Source: Hymenobacter negativus (GTDB lineage: Bacteria > Bacteroidota > Bacteroidia > Cytophagales > Hymenobacteraceae). Taken from it: a stretch of 64,000 bases of DNA. Below the pieces are notes generated by a model. It worked only from the letters and a program-made list of their open reading frames with translations, was not told the DNA's origin and did no database searches. Positions within the stretch are counted from its first letter, which is position 1, and the number at the start of each line of letters is the position of its first letter. Below are positions 17,501 through 25,626 of the stretch, in pieces. The translations under genes were made by a program, and so were the position numbers. Location of the stretch: positions 116,333-180,332 of the forward strand of contig NZ_JAEDAE010000010.1 of the NCBI RefSeq assembly GCF_016056375.1, written 5' to 3'.

Positions 17501-20152
17501 GGCGCAGCACTCATCCGCCTCGGCCAGTCTGCCACCTGGACTCGCCAGACGCTTAACCTGCCCATCACCGGCCTCACGGCTACGACCATCATCCGCCTGC
17601 GCGCGGTGGGTGACCTCGGCCTCACCGATATTGGCCTGGATAACGTGAACGTTACGTACGTGGCCTGCGCCGCCGTGACGGGGGTTACGGCAACGGGTAT
17701 AACTGCCTCCACTGCCACTATCAACTTTAACCCCACCTCGGGCCCGACCAACTACACAGTGACGGTAACGCCGGCCAGTGGCACGCCCACGACCCAGACC
17801 GTTACCACGTCGCCCGTTTCCCTGACGGGCCTGACGGCCAGCACGAGCTACACGGTAAGCATCGTGGGCAACTGCGGCGCCGGCCAGACCTCGGCGGCTA
17901 CCACGGTGACCTTCACCACCGGCTGCCTGGCTGCTCCTTACGCCACGGTGAACAACACGACGGCTTACACGCAGGACTTCGAAGCCGCCTGGCTGAGCCT
18001 CTGCGGTACCAACGATGCTCCGGCTGTAAACTGGCGCAACACGCCGGTCACCGGCAACAACTCGTGGCGTCGTGAAGACGACGGCGCCAGCGCCGCCTGG
18101 ACCGGCCCGACTTCGGGCGCTTACTCGCCGGCCGGCAGCCCACTGGGCACCGGTACCAGCGCACACTCGGCACGCTTCCACACCTACAACGCCAGCAGCG
18201 GCACCCGCGGCACGCTTGACTTGTCGGTAAACATGGCCGGCACGGCGGGCACGCCCACGTTGGAGTTTGACTACATCAACACCTCGGGTTCGGACTCGTT
18301 GAAAGTATTCGTGAGCACCAACGGCGGCACTTCGTTCAGTGCTTCGCTGCGGAGCCTGACCACGGCCAGCACTTGGACGCACCAGACGGTGAACCTGCCG
18401 GCTACCGGCCTGACGGCTACCACCATCATCCGCCTGCGCGCCACCAGCGACTTCGGCGTGACGGACATCGGCGTGGACAACGTGCGTGTAAGCTACATCA
18501 CCTGCCCCGCCGTGACGGCAGTGACGGCTACTGGCCTTACCACGACCGGAGCTACGGTAAACTTCACGCCTTCCTCGGCGTCGACGAACTATACGGTAAC
18601 GATAACTCCAGCCGGCGGCACGGCCACGACGCAGACCATCACGGCTTCGCCCCTGACGCTGACCGGCCTGACGCCCGGCACGAGCTACACGGTGAGCATC
18701 GTGAGCAACTGCGGTGGCAGCCAGACCTCGCAACCCGCTACGATTACCTTCAACACGCTGGCCGTAGCGCCGGTGAATGATGACTGCGCCGGTGCTCTCA
18801 ACGTGCCCATTCAGTTTGGCACCTGCATCACGCAGACGACTTCCGATAACACCGCCGCCACGACCTCGGCGGGTGCCCCCACTCCGAGCTGCAGCACGAC
18901 CCTGAACCGGGACGTGTGGTTTAAGGTGACGGTGCCCGTAAGCGGGTCGGTAACGGTGAAAACCGTGGCCCCCACCGCTGGCAGCAACATCACGGATACG
19001 GTTCTAAGCCTGTACTCCGGTACCTGCGGCAACCTGACGGAGATTGGCTGCAACGACGACACCAACGGCCTGTACTCGCAGGTGGCTCTGACGGGTCGCA
19101 CGCCGGGCGAGGTGCTCTACATCCGCGCCTGGTCGTACAGCACGACCAATGCCGGCCTCATCGCTGTGTGCGTAACGGCTCCGTCGAACTGCGCGGCCCC
19201 CAGCGGCCCCACCGTTACCGGCTTGACCAACACCACGGCTACCCTGAACTGGCTGGCCCCCACGGGCGGCCTGCCCGCCGGCAATACCTACGAGCTGGAA
19301 TACGGCCCGCAGGGCTTCACGCAAGGCACCGGCACCAGTGTAACCGGCCTCACGGCCGCTACCTACGCGCTGACCAACCTGCAGGCAGCTACCGACTACT
19401 GCTTCTACGTGCGCCAGAACTGCGGCACGGTGAATGGCAGCAGCTCCTTCGTGGGCCCGACGTGCTTCACCACGCCGCTTACCGCTCCGGCCAATGATGA
19501 GCCTTGCGGCGCAGTTGCCCTGGGCACCACTACCGTTACCGGCTCGAACGTGGGCTCGACCACCAGCATACAGAACGGCATCAACACGCCCGCCTGCTCG
19601 CCGGCAGCCTTGCCCAAAGACGTGTGGTTCAGCTTCATTGCTACCACTACCAGCCGCACCCTGACCATCACGGGCACGGCCGCTGGCATGGTGCGCGTGT
19701 TCACTACCCCCAGCTGCTCGGCCGGTCCCTTCAACCAGGTGTTCTGCCAGGCGGCTACGGGTAGCAACCTGAACGTGGGCCCGGTTCGTCTCACGGGTCT
19801 CACCGTGGGTACTACGTACTATGTGGCTGTGAGCGGCTACGGCAGCTCCGACACCACGGGCTCGTTCACCATCCTGAGCACGCCCACTGCCACCAGCGCC
19901 CAGGCCAACACCGACGCGCTACTGGTGTACCCCAACCCGAGCAACACCGGCCAGCTCACGCTGCGCCTGAGCGGCTTGAACGCGGGCGGCCAGGCTACGC
20001 TGCTGAATGCTTTGGGCCAGGTAGTGGCAACCAAAGCGCTGAGCGGCACTGCCGAGCAGACCCTGAGCACCCGCGGCCTGGCCACGGGCCTCTACACGCT
20101 CCGCGTGACGGTGGGCGGCCAGGTACTGACCCGCAAAGTGGTGCTGGAATAA
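14576..20152 (+). CDS. Giant T9SS-secreted adhesin-like protein (GEVED, four choice-of-anchor-J/Fn3 units, type A sorting domain)
   Basis: The product is 1858 residues with a signal peptide (LAALLFGSGPAQAQ). Residues ~35-195 form a GEVED-type domain (WVDYNHNFVYEASEW, ending GSGETKDFTLTV), then an Fn3 domain. Four homologous units begin at residues 279, 558, 838 and 1117, each with TPYTQDFEATW, WRREDDGASAAW, HSARFHSYN, FDYINTSGSDSLKVFVST and an Fn3 (TNYTVTITPAGGTATTQT). Two pre-peptidase-C-like segments begin near 1401 (NDDCAGALNVP) and 1640 (NDEPCGAVALG), with an Fn3 between. The end (YPNPSNTGQLTLRLSG ... GLYTLRVTVGGQVLTRKVVLE) is a T9SS type A domain. It is probably a surface adhesin; no catalytic motif is seen. 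Confidence 0.92.
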   Translation: MTTLLRSFTRRHWPQAGAMLLAALLFGSGPAQAQTTAYCATGLGGVCGGNDITDVGLSGTTLNATGLTCAATGGQSYTSYPATGNYTGTISGGVPYTLSVTLTGSSIVSVWVDYNHNFVYEASEWTQVTTNSPTGTPASVTLLVPTNAVQGTTGMRIRSRGASNANGATDACTNFGSGETKDFTLTVGAPAACPSVSGLAVSGITASGASVAFTPSSSATSYTVTVTPAGGTPTTQTATASPIALTGLTASTSYTVSIVGNCGAGQTSAANTITFTTGCATAPYATVNNTTAYTQDFEATWLNVCATRDAPDANWRTLPLTGNNTWRREDDGASAAWTGPTSGAYSPTGSPLNGGTSAHSARFHSYNASSGTRGTMDLSVNMAGTAGTPTLQFDYINTSGTDSLKVFVSTNGGTSFSTSLLSLTTASTWTRQSVNLPATGLTATTIIRLRATSDFGVTDIGVDNVRVSYITCPAVTAATATGITATGATVSFTPASASTNYTVTITPTGGTATTQTITASPLTLTGLTPSTSYTVSIVGNCGAGSTSQPTVVTFTTGCLAAPYVTVNNTTPYTQDFEATWLSQCGTRDVPGVNWRTTPLTGNTSWRREDDGTSAAWSSTSGAYTPAGSPLGGGTSAHSARFHSYDATSGTRGTMDLYVNMAGTVGTPSLEFDYINTSGSDSLKVFVSTDGGTTFGPALLGLNLASTWTHQLVSLPTTGLTATTVIRLRGRGDFGVTDIGVDNVRVSYIACAAITGLTSSGVTATGAVLTFTPPAGPTTYTVTVTPAGGTATTVTPAPSASPITLTGLTPNTVYTVSIVSNCSGGTTSTATTTTFTTSCAAAPYVLINNTTPYNQDFEAAWTSQCGTNEIPAVNWRNTPLTGNNSWRRDDDGASAAWTSPASGAYAPLGSPLGTGTSLHSARFHSYNVSGRARGSLDLFANMAGTSGTPVLTFDYINTSGTDSLNVFVSTNGGTTFGAALIRLGQSATWTRQTLNLPITGLTATTIIRLRAVGDLGLTDIGLDNVNVTYVACAAVTGVTATGITASTATINFNPTSGPTNYTVTVTPASGTPTTQTVTTSPVSLTGLTASTSYTVSIVGNCGAGQTSAATTVTFTTGCLAAPYATVNNTTAYTQDFEAAWLSLCGTNDAPAVNWRNTPVTGNNSWRREDDGASAAWTGPTSGAYSPAGSPLGTGTSAHSARFHTYNASSGTRGTLDLSVNMAGTAGTPTLEFDYINTSGSDSLKVFVSTNGGTSFSASLRSLTTASTWTHQTVNLPATGLTATTIIRLRATSDFGVTDIGVDNVRVSYITCPAVTAVTATGLTTTGATVNFTPSSASTNYTVTITPAGGTATTQTITASPLTLTGLTPGTSYTVSIVSNCGGSQTSQPATITFNTLAVAPVNDDCAGALNVPIQFGTCITQTTSDNTAATTSAGAPTPSCSTTLNRDVWFKVTVPVSGSVTVKTVAPTAGSNITDTVLSLYSGTCGNLTEIGCNDDTNGLYSQVALTGRTPGEVLYIRAWSYSTTNAGLIAVCVTAPSNCAAPSGPTVTGLTNTTATLNWLAPTGGLPAGNTYELEYGPQGFTQGTGTSVTGLTAATYALTNLQAATDYCFYVRQNCGTVNGSSSFVGPTCFTTPLTAPANDEPCGAVALGTTTVTGSNVGSTTSIQNGINTPACSPAALPKDVWFSFIATTTSRTLTITGTAAGMVRVFTTPSCSAGPFNQVFCQAATGSNLNVGPVRLTGLTVGTTYYVAVSGYGSSDTTGSFTILSTPTATSAQANTDALLVYPNPSNTGQLTLRLSGLNAGGQATLLNALGQVVATKALSGTAEQTLSTRGLATGLYTLRVTVGGQVLTRKVVLE
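15410..18757 (+). repeat. Four in-frame tandem repeats of ~837-840 bp inside the giant T9SS gene
   Basis: Units start at the Cys codons at 15410, 16247, 17087 and 17924, giving spacings of 837, 840 and 837 bp. Long nucleotide stretches are nearly identical between units 1, 2 and 4, while unit 3 is the most diverged. The repeats allow homologous loss or gain of units. Confidence 0.9.
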
Positions 20153-20174
20153 CCCTCCGCACCACCCCAAAACG

Positions 20175-20205
20175 AAAAGGGCCGGCAAATTGCCGGCCCT
20201 TTTTT
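20175..20205. terminator. Rho-independent terminator
   Basis: Arms AAAAGGGCCGGCAA and TTGCCGGCCCTTTT pair perfectly and end in a T-run. It lies between convergent genes and can serve both. Confidence 0.92.
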
Positions 20206-20246
20206 GTTGTCAAAACCTGAGCATCCAACTCCGTTTTATCAATGAT

Positions 20247-21650
20247 TTATTCTACCACCAGCTTGCGGGTGCTGCGGCCGGCCGTGCCATCGGCCTGCAC
20301 CAGGTAGGTGCCGGGGCGCAGGCCGGCAAGGTCCAGCGTGGCGGTAGTGCCTGTGGGCTGCACCGAATACACGGGGCGCCCCAGCAGGTCGCTCACGAGG
20401 AGGCGGCCGCCCGGCGCGGGCAGCTGCACGGTGGCCTGTCGGCGGGCAGGGTTGGGGAAAACATCAAAAGCAGAACCCGCGGCCAGGCGCGTGGCCGTGG
20501 GCACGTAGGCCCGGTTTTCGAGGGTGAGAATCCGGTCGTCGGTAGCGGCGGGGGCACCGCGGCCGTCGCGGTTGCTGGTGCCAATGTACACCTTGCCATC
20601 CGGCGATACGCAAATGGCCCGCAGCCGGCCAAAAGTGGAGAGAAAATCGGTGCGGGTGGGAATGGTAAGCCCGGCCGCGTCCAGCGTGAGCTGGGTGAGC
20701 TTGTGGTCTTTGAGCACGGCCAGCAGCAGGCTGCCGCGCCAGCCGGGAATGGCCGGGTGGTCGTAGTACGTGAGGCCGGCCGGAGCAATGGTGGGCGTCC
20801 AGACGGTGAGGGGCTCGCGCACGTTGTTGGCGGTGCAGAAGGTGGCTTCGGCGGGCAGGTCGCAGAGGCCTTCCACGTTGGGCCAGCCGTAGTTGCGGCC
20901 CGCTTCTATCTTGTTGATTTCATCGTCATTATTCGGCCCGTGCTCCGAGCTATAGATGCGACCATCGGGCAGCCGCACGATGCCTTGCGGGTTGCGGTGG
21001 CCCAGCGTGTAGATGGCGCTGCCGGCCGTGGGGTTGTTGGCAGGAATGGTGCCGTCGAAATTCAACCGCAGGATTTTGCCGTTGAGCGACGCGCGGTTCT
21101 GCGCTTCGGAGGCCACCAGCGCGTCGCCGGTGGTCATGAGCAGGGTGCGGTCGGGCAGCAACAGCAGGCGCGAGCCGCTGTGGTTGGTGGTGGCCACGAT
21201 GTTGCCCAGCAGCACCACAGGGTTGCTCAGCGTGCCGTTGGCGTAGGAGTAGCGCACCAGCTTCTCCTTCAGCGTGCCCTGGTCGGTGTAGTTATACACC
21301 ACAAACACGCCGTAGGTACCGGCCGGCTGGCCCGTGGGCGTAGCATCGATGGCCATGCCCAGCAGCCCGCTCTCGTTGCTTTCGGTCACGTCGGCAATGG
21401 TGAGCAGCGGCAGCACCTGCCCGGTGGCCGGGTTCACGCGGCTGATGCGGCCGCTGCGCTCCGTTACCCAGATGAAATTATCGGGCCCCCACACCAGCTC
21501 CCAAATGGTGCTCAGGTTGGAGGCCAGGGCCGAAACCGTGACCGTGGTAGTGCCCACCGGAAACGTGGTGAGGGACGGCGCCTGGGCACAGGCGGCGAGC
21601 GGCAGCCCCGTGGTGGACAGGGCCAGCAAAGCATTGCGTAGAGATTTCAT
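20247..21650 (-). CDS. PQQ-dependent sugar dehydrogenase (glucose/sorbosone type) with T9SS type A tail
   Basis: The product is 467 residues. The start at 21650 gives the signal MKSLRNALLALSTTGLPLAACAQ. The six-bladed propeller of the GSDH family is recognised by IWELVWGPDNFIWVTERSGRI, ESGLLGMAID, NHSGSRLLLLPDRTLLMTTGD, LGHRNPQGIVRLPDGRIYSS and EHGPNNDDEINKIEAGRNYGWP, which include family catalytic and PQQ-binding positions. A ~70-residue type A sorting domain (DVFPNPARRQATVQLP ... GTYLVQADG) follows. It is predicted to oxidise an aldose sugar or a similar substrate at the cell surface; the actual substrate cannot be read from sequence. It is convergent with the giant T9SS gene. Confidence 0.9.
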   Translation of the reverse strand: MKSLRNALLALSTTGLPLAACAQAPSLTTFPVGTTTVTVSALASNLSTIWELVWGPDNFIWVTERSGRISRVNPATGQVLPLLTIADVTESNESGLLGMAIDATPTGQPAGTYGVFVVYNYTDQGTLKEKLVRYSYANGTLSNPVVLLGNIVATTNHSGSRLLLLPDRTLLMTTGDALVASEAQNRASLNGKILRLNFDGTIPANNPTAGSAIYTLGHRNPQGIVRLPDGRIYSSEHGPNNDDEINKIEAGRNYGWPNVEGLCDLPAEATFCTANNVREPLTVWTPTIAPAGLTYYDHPAIPGWRGSLLLAVLKDHKLTQLTLDAAGLTIPTRTDFLSTFGRLRAICVSPDGKVYIGTSNRDGRGAPAATDDRILTLENRAYVPTATRLAAGSAFDVFPNPARRQATVQLPAPGGRLLVSDLLGRPVYSVQPTGTTATLDLAGLRPGTYLVQADGTAGRSTRKLVVE

Positions 21651-21784
21651 GGCAATAGGCAGCAAATGATTGAATGAAAAACCGCTGTTTATCAAAAGAT
21701 AACGAAACTCCGCCGTAGCCGGATGCCACTTGCCCTGCCCGGAGCCGATTTTGTAGCTTGCGGCGGCATTCACCGTCTTCCGCT

Positions 21785-22243
21785 ATGGCTGATTTTTTCA
21801 CCGCCGCCCACCCCGCCGGCTACACCCTCAGCACCGACCCCGCCCGGCTCGACCTCGCCGCCATTCACCGCTGGCTGAGCGAAGAATCGTACTGGGCTAA
21901 GCACATTCCGCGCGCCACCGTGGAGCGCGCCGTGGCCAATTCCCTCAACTTCGGCCTCTACACCCCCGATGGCCGCCAGGCCGGCTTCTGCCGCGTGGTG
22001 ACGGACCGGGCCACGTTTGCCTGGCTCTGCGACGTATTTGTGCTGCCCGAGTTCCGGGGCCAGGGCCTTTCCAAGTGGCTGGTGAAGCAGATGCTGGCCC
22101 ACCCCGACCTGCAAAACCTGCGCCGCCACCTGCTTGCCACCTTTGACGCCCACACCCTCTACCAGCGCTTCGGCTACAAGCCGCTGGACCGGCCCGACCG
22201 GTGGCTGGAAATCAAAAAGGACAAGCCGTACCCGGCACCATAG
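21785..22243 (+). CDS. GNAT-family N-acetyltransferase
   Basis: The product is 152 residues, starting MADFFTAAHPAGYTLS. The GNAT acetyl-CoA binding region is LCDVFVLPEFRGQGLSKWLVKQML, containing the R/Q-x-x-G-x-G/A type loop (RGQGLS). A C-terminal YQRFGYKPLDRPDRWLEI motif is typical of small single-domain GNATs. The open frame continues 9 codons upstream, but the ATG at 21785 fits the family start. The acceptor substrate is unknown. Its stop lies 4 bases from the end of the convergent glycosylase gene. Confidence 0.9.
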   Translation: MADFFTAAHPAGYTLSTDPARLDLAAIHRWLSEESYWAKHIPRATVERAVANSLNFGLYTPDGRQAGFCRVVTDRATFAWLCDVFVLPEFRGQGLSKWLVKQMLAHPDLQNLRRHLLATFDAHTLYQRFGYKPLDRPDRWLEIKKDKPYPAP

Positions 22244-22247
22244 CCCG

Positions 22248-22859
22248 TTATTTCGCTGGGCTGGTCCACTTGCTGTCCTTCAGCCGAAACCGCCACGGTA
22301 GCCCGGCCGCTTCTGCCCCAGCATATTCCAACCCCACCCGCGCGCTGGCCACCACATCAGCATCGGCTACGGTTTCGGCATGGTCTTCAAACCAGATAAT
22401 ATCCTCGGTAACTGGCTGGCCGGTGAGGACCGGCGTGATGCCCAGCGCCTGGCTCAGCACGCCCGGCCCGGCCGTGAGGCCGCGTACGGGCTTAGCCAGG
22501 CCGCGCCGGCGCAGCATTTCTTTCACGCCAATCAATGGCTCGATGGCCCGAATGAGCACCGCATCGGGGTGGCGGGCGTCGTGAGTGGCAATGTTGAACA
22601 GCGCGTGTCGGTTGTACACGGTGTAAATGTAGGCATGGCCGCCGGGCACGTGCAGGCCCTGCGCCTGGTGGCGCTTGCGCTGCAAATGCAGCGTGAGGGA
22701 ATGGTCGCCCTCGTGCCGGTAGGCCTCGGTTTCGACAATGCGGCCGGCCGTTATTACGCCGTCGATGTGGGTGTAAAGGTGCTTGCCCAGCAGGTCGCGG
22801 GCAATGGCCAGCACATCGGGGCGCTGAAAGAAGGTGGCGGGCAGCTTGAGTTGCGGCAT
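22248..22859 (-). CDS. mpg: DNA-3-methyladenine glycosylase (AAG/MPG family)
   Basis: The product is 203 residues, starting MPQLKLPATFFQRPDVLAIA. Family motifs are clear: ARDLLGKHLYTHIDG, GRIVETEAYRHEGDHSLT (catalytic Glu in ETEAY), HAYIYTVYNRHALFN and GLTAGPGVLSQALGI. It excises alkylated purines in base excision repair, in the cytoplasm. The start at 22859 is 5 bases past the stop of the upstream surface-protein gene on the same strand, so the two are probably co-transcribed. Confidence 0.93.
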   Translation of the reverse strand: MPQLKLPATFFQRPDVLAIARDLLGKHLYTHIDGVITAGRIVETEAYRHEGDHSLTLHLQRKRHQAQGLHVPGGHAYIYTVYNRHALFNIATHDARHPDAVLIRAIEPLIGVKEMLRRRGLAKPVRGLTAGPGVLSQALGITPVLTGQPVTEDIIWFEDHAETVADADVVASARVGLEYAGAEAAGLPWRFRLKDSKWTSPAK

Positions 22860-22864
22860 AGATA

Positions 22865-24817
22865 TCAGCGGACGCGGTAGCGCAGCCCGATGCTCAACAG
22901 CCAGGGTTGCTGCTGCCACGGCAGGCGCGTGGTGGGCTGGTCGTTCACGCGCAGGTCTACGGCGGCAGCGGGCAAATCGACGGTGGCGCTGCTACGGAAC
23001 AGGAAAAAGCCGCTTTCCTCATCCAGCTGCAGCTGCGTTTTGCTGCGCAATGGCACCAGGTAACTAGCATCGGCCACCAGTTCGAACTTATGGCTCAGTT
23101 CAATCCCCAGTCCCAGGCTGGGGCGCAGGGCGTCGCTCACGGTTTGGATGCGGGCGCTTAGCTCGTCGGCCCCCAGGTGGGTGCCGCTCACGCGCAGGCC
23201 CGCATCGGGATTATCAAAAGTGCCTAGCGGTAGCCCCACCGTTTGGCGGATGTAGCCCAGGCCAGCGCGGCCGTAGAGCGGCCGGCGGTGCGAATTGAAG
23301 TTGTGCTCGTAGCTCAGGCCCACTTCCCAGCCATCGCCTTTGAACTGCCGGTACAGGCGCTGCGTGGCCAAGCTCACGGCCAGCTCCTGCGTTAGGGCAT
23401 ACTGGTACTCAAACTGGGTTATTATGGTTAAATCCTGCGCATTCACCCGGGCCGTACGCTGCACCTGCAGGCCGGAGCCAGCCGGCGCATACGCCACCGT
23501 CAGGCCAGCCGCGGGCACGTCCAGCGGCCAGGCCCCTACGTGCGAACCGTAGCTGAAGCGTTTCAGGAAGCGGTCGAAGGCACTCAATTGCTTCTGCTGC
23601 GGGTCCGTCCCGGCCTCAGCAGGTTTGAACAGGGAATCGGTTTGCTGCTGGCGCTGCTGGTCGAACAGGCTCTTTTGCAGCGCCGTAGACGGCAGCAGCG
23701 TGGTGTGGCCCTGCCAGAAGGCGGAGTCGTAGGCCACGGCGTTGTGCAGAAAAACGTCCCGGTACTGGGCCCGCTCGGTGTAGCCGGGCCGGGGCGTTTG
23801 GGCCGTGTCGATGGTCGTGGTAAGGAATTCGCCGAAATAGTTGAGCGGTGGCCCTATGGGCAAGCGGGCTTTGGTTTGCCACCACACGGTTTTGAGGTGC
23901 CAGCGGCCGGCGTAGAGCTGATAAGCCACACGCAGGGCGCGCGAGTCGGCCGAATTTGGCGAGCTTTTCAGACCGGCGGGCGTGTAGTGCCACTCGGCTC
24001 CGAGAAAGGCGTAGCTGTCCTGGTCGATGTACATGCGGCCCTCGAAGTCAGCGCGGCGGTTGCCGGCCTTCGGCGCGAAGGTGATGACGTACACCGGCCG
24101 GTCCTGGAAGGTGCTGCCCAGCGCCAGGCGATAGTCATAATCCTTGAAATGAGCGGGGTTGATGAATTGCGAGCGCCGGTGCACAAAATCGCCGAGGTGC
24201 ACAATGAATGGCCCGCCCGCCCAGTCGATGCGAATGGGCTGCCGGTCGGGCCGCAAATCGACCTTGCGCGACTGCTTTATCTGCACTTCACCCTCGGCCG
24301 TGCGCCGCTGATACGGCTCCTTAAACGCCAGCAGCAGCCCCTCGGCCAGGTAGCGCGGCTGGCCGGCCGGGTCATTGTCTGACTCGCGGTAGAAGCCTGT
24401 GAGCTGCGTGGGCCGCACCGGATAGTTGCGCGGAATGCGCGACACCGCTTCCCGCACAATGCCCAGCACCGAGCCCGTTACCTGCACCTCCCCCAGCGCC
24501 GCCGGGCTTATTTTCAGCTCAACGACCAACTCCGGCCCCGGCAGCGGCGGCAGCAGCCGGCTGTAGCTTTTGTAGCCCAGCAGCGCCACGGTCAGCCTTT
24601 CCTGAGTGTAAGCCGGTGGGATGCTTAGGGCAAAGCGCCCGTCGTCGTTCGTGCTGGTACCGATGCGGTTATCGGCCACCCCCACCTGAGCGTTGGGGAT
24701 GGGCTGATGGGTTTCGGCATCGAGCACCCGGCCGCGCAGCACAGTGTTTTGCGCACCAGCCGGAAGGGTGCTTACCAGCACCATCAACAGCCAGAAACTG
24801 CGCAGCCAGGCATTCAT
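22865..24817 (-). CDS. Carboxypeptidase-regulatory-like domain protein, outer-membrane associated
   Basis: The product is 650 residues, starting MNAWLRSFWLLMVLVSTLPAGAQ with a signal peptide. Residues ~25-110 are a CarboxypepD_reg-like beta-sandwich (TVLRGRVLDAETHQPIPNAQVGV ... VTVALLGYKSY). A middle segment (VSRIPRNYPVRPTQLTGFYRES) matches a pattern common after such domains in Bacteroidota and is shared in style with the erythromycin-esterase fusion at 46724. The last ~200 residues look like outer-membrane barrel strands (VGLSYEHNFNSHRRPLYGRAGLGYI) and end LLSIGLRYRVR. No TonB plug is seen. The function is unknown, and it overlaps no other gene. Confidence 0.78.
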   Translation of the reverse strand: MNAWLRSFWLLMVLVSTLPAGAQNTVLRGRVLDAETHQPIPNAQVGVADNRIGTSTNDDGRFALSIPPAYTQERLTVALLGYKSYSRLLPPLPGPELVVELKISPAALGEVQVTGSVLGIVREAVSRIPRNYPVRPTQLTGFYRESDNDPAGQPRYLAEGLLLAFKEPYQRRTAEGEVQIKQSRKVDLRPDRQPIRIDWAGGPFIVHLGDFVHRRSQFINPAHFKDYDYRLALGSTFQDRPVYVITFAPKAGNRRADFEGRMYIDQDSYAFLGAEWHYTPAGLKSSPNSADSRALRVAYQLYAGRWHLKTVWWQTKARLPIGPPLNYFGEFLTTTIDTAQTPRPGYTERAQYRDVFLHNAVAYDSAFWQGHTTLLPSTALQKSLFDQQRQQQTDSLFKPAEAGTDPQQKQLSAFDRFLKRFSYGSHVGAWPLDVPAAGLTVAYAPAGSGLQVQRTARVNAQDLTIITQFEYQYALTQELAVSLATQRLYRQFKGDGWEVGLSYEHNFNSHRRPLYGRAGLGYIRQTVGLPLGTFDNPDAGLRVSGTHLGADELSARIQTVSDALRPSLGLGIELSHKFELVADASYLVPLRSKTQLQLDEESGFFLFRSSATVDLPAAAVDLRVNDQPTTRLPWQQQPWLLSIGLRYRVR

Positions 24818-24957
24818 TATTTCTGATTGAGTCAAGCGTTTGCCATACGCAAAACCGGCTCATTTGGGCTGCCCACAGGTGGGGACGGCCAAGTTGCAGC
24901 TAGCACAGTGTGCTGAATCTCCTGTCCAGCCCGTGCCCCCGGCTTGCAAGCAATGCC

Positions 24958-25566
24958 CTACCGCCCCTTGCCCACCAGCGCGGACAGGTACAGCTGAAAA
25001 GCGCTATTACGGGCCGTATCGTCGTCGGTAGCGCCTTTGAGCACGTGCGTCAGCCCACCGTTGTAGCGCAGGCCAATGCCCAGCCCACTGTTCAGCTGGT
25101 AGCCGAAGCCCACAGCGTAGCCCACATCGAAGTGGGGGTAACTGCCCGCAAAATCGGTGGTGACACGCGCCAGCGGTTTGCGGGTGTCTACGCGGCTAGT
25201 AGAGCCGGCCAGGTAGCCAAGCTGCGGGCCGGCCTCAACAAACAGCCCACCGAGCCCAGGCGTAGCCCGCAGCACCACCGGCAAGTCCACGTAATTCACG
25301 TCGATGCGGGTGGTGCTGTTTTCCTCCTTCGTGCCTTTCTGGGAGTATAGCACTTCAGGCTGGAGGGAAAGCCGGTCGCTGAGCTTGAAATTGACCAGCA
25401 CCCCACCATGAAAGCCCCACTTATAAGCAGCTCCATCTACGTTCTGGCCGACGACTGTAGTATAGGACGGCCCTCCCTTCAGGCCAACCCGTACGTTCTG
25501 GGCCTGGGCCTCGCCCACGCCACTGGCCGCCACAGCTAGCGTTGCCAGTAAAGAAAGTTGTTTCAT
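24958..25566 (-). CDS. Outer-membrane beta-barrel protein, PorT-like
   Basis: The product is 202 residues, starting MKQLSLLATLAVAASGVGEAQAQ (signal peptide). The mature chain opens NVRVGLKGGPSYTTVVG and contains GGVLVNFKLSDRLSLQPEVLYSQKG, YVDLPVVLRATPG and GLFVEAGPQLGYLAG. These are the standard strands of the PorT/outer membrane protein beta-barrel family of Bacteroidota. The role is unknown; some family members assist T9SS, but this cannot be assigned here. It lies 60 bp downstream of asd on the same strand. Confidence 0.85.
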   Translation of the reverse strand: MKQLSLLATLAVAASGVGEAQAQNVRVGLKGGPSYTTVVGQNVDGAAYKWGFHGGVLVNFKLSDRLSLQPEVLYSQKGTKEENSTTRIDVNYVDLPVVLRATPGLGGLFVEAGPQLGYLAGSTSRVDTRKPLARVTTDFAGSYPHFDVGYAVGFGYQLNSGLGIGLRYNGGLTHVLKGATDDDTARNSAFQLYLSALVGKGR

Positions 25567-25626
25567 CGTTTCTGGAAAGGAGTCACGGAGATGGCAAATG
25601 GCCTTGAGTCAAGTATTGGGCTGGCG

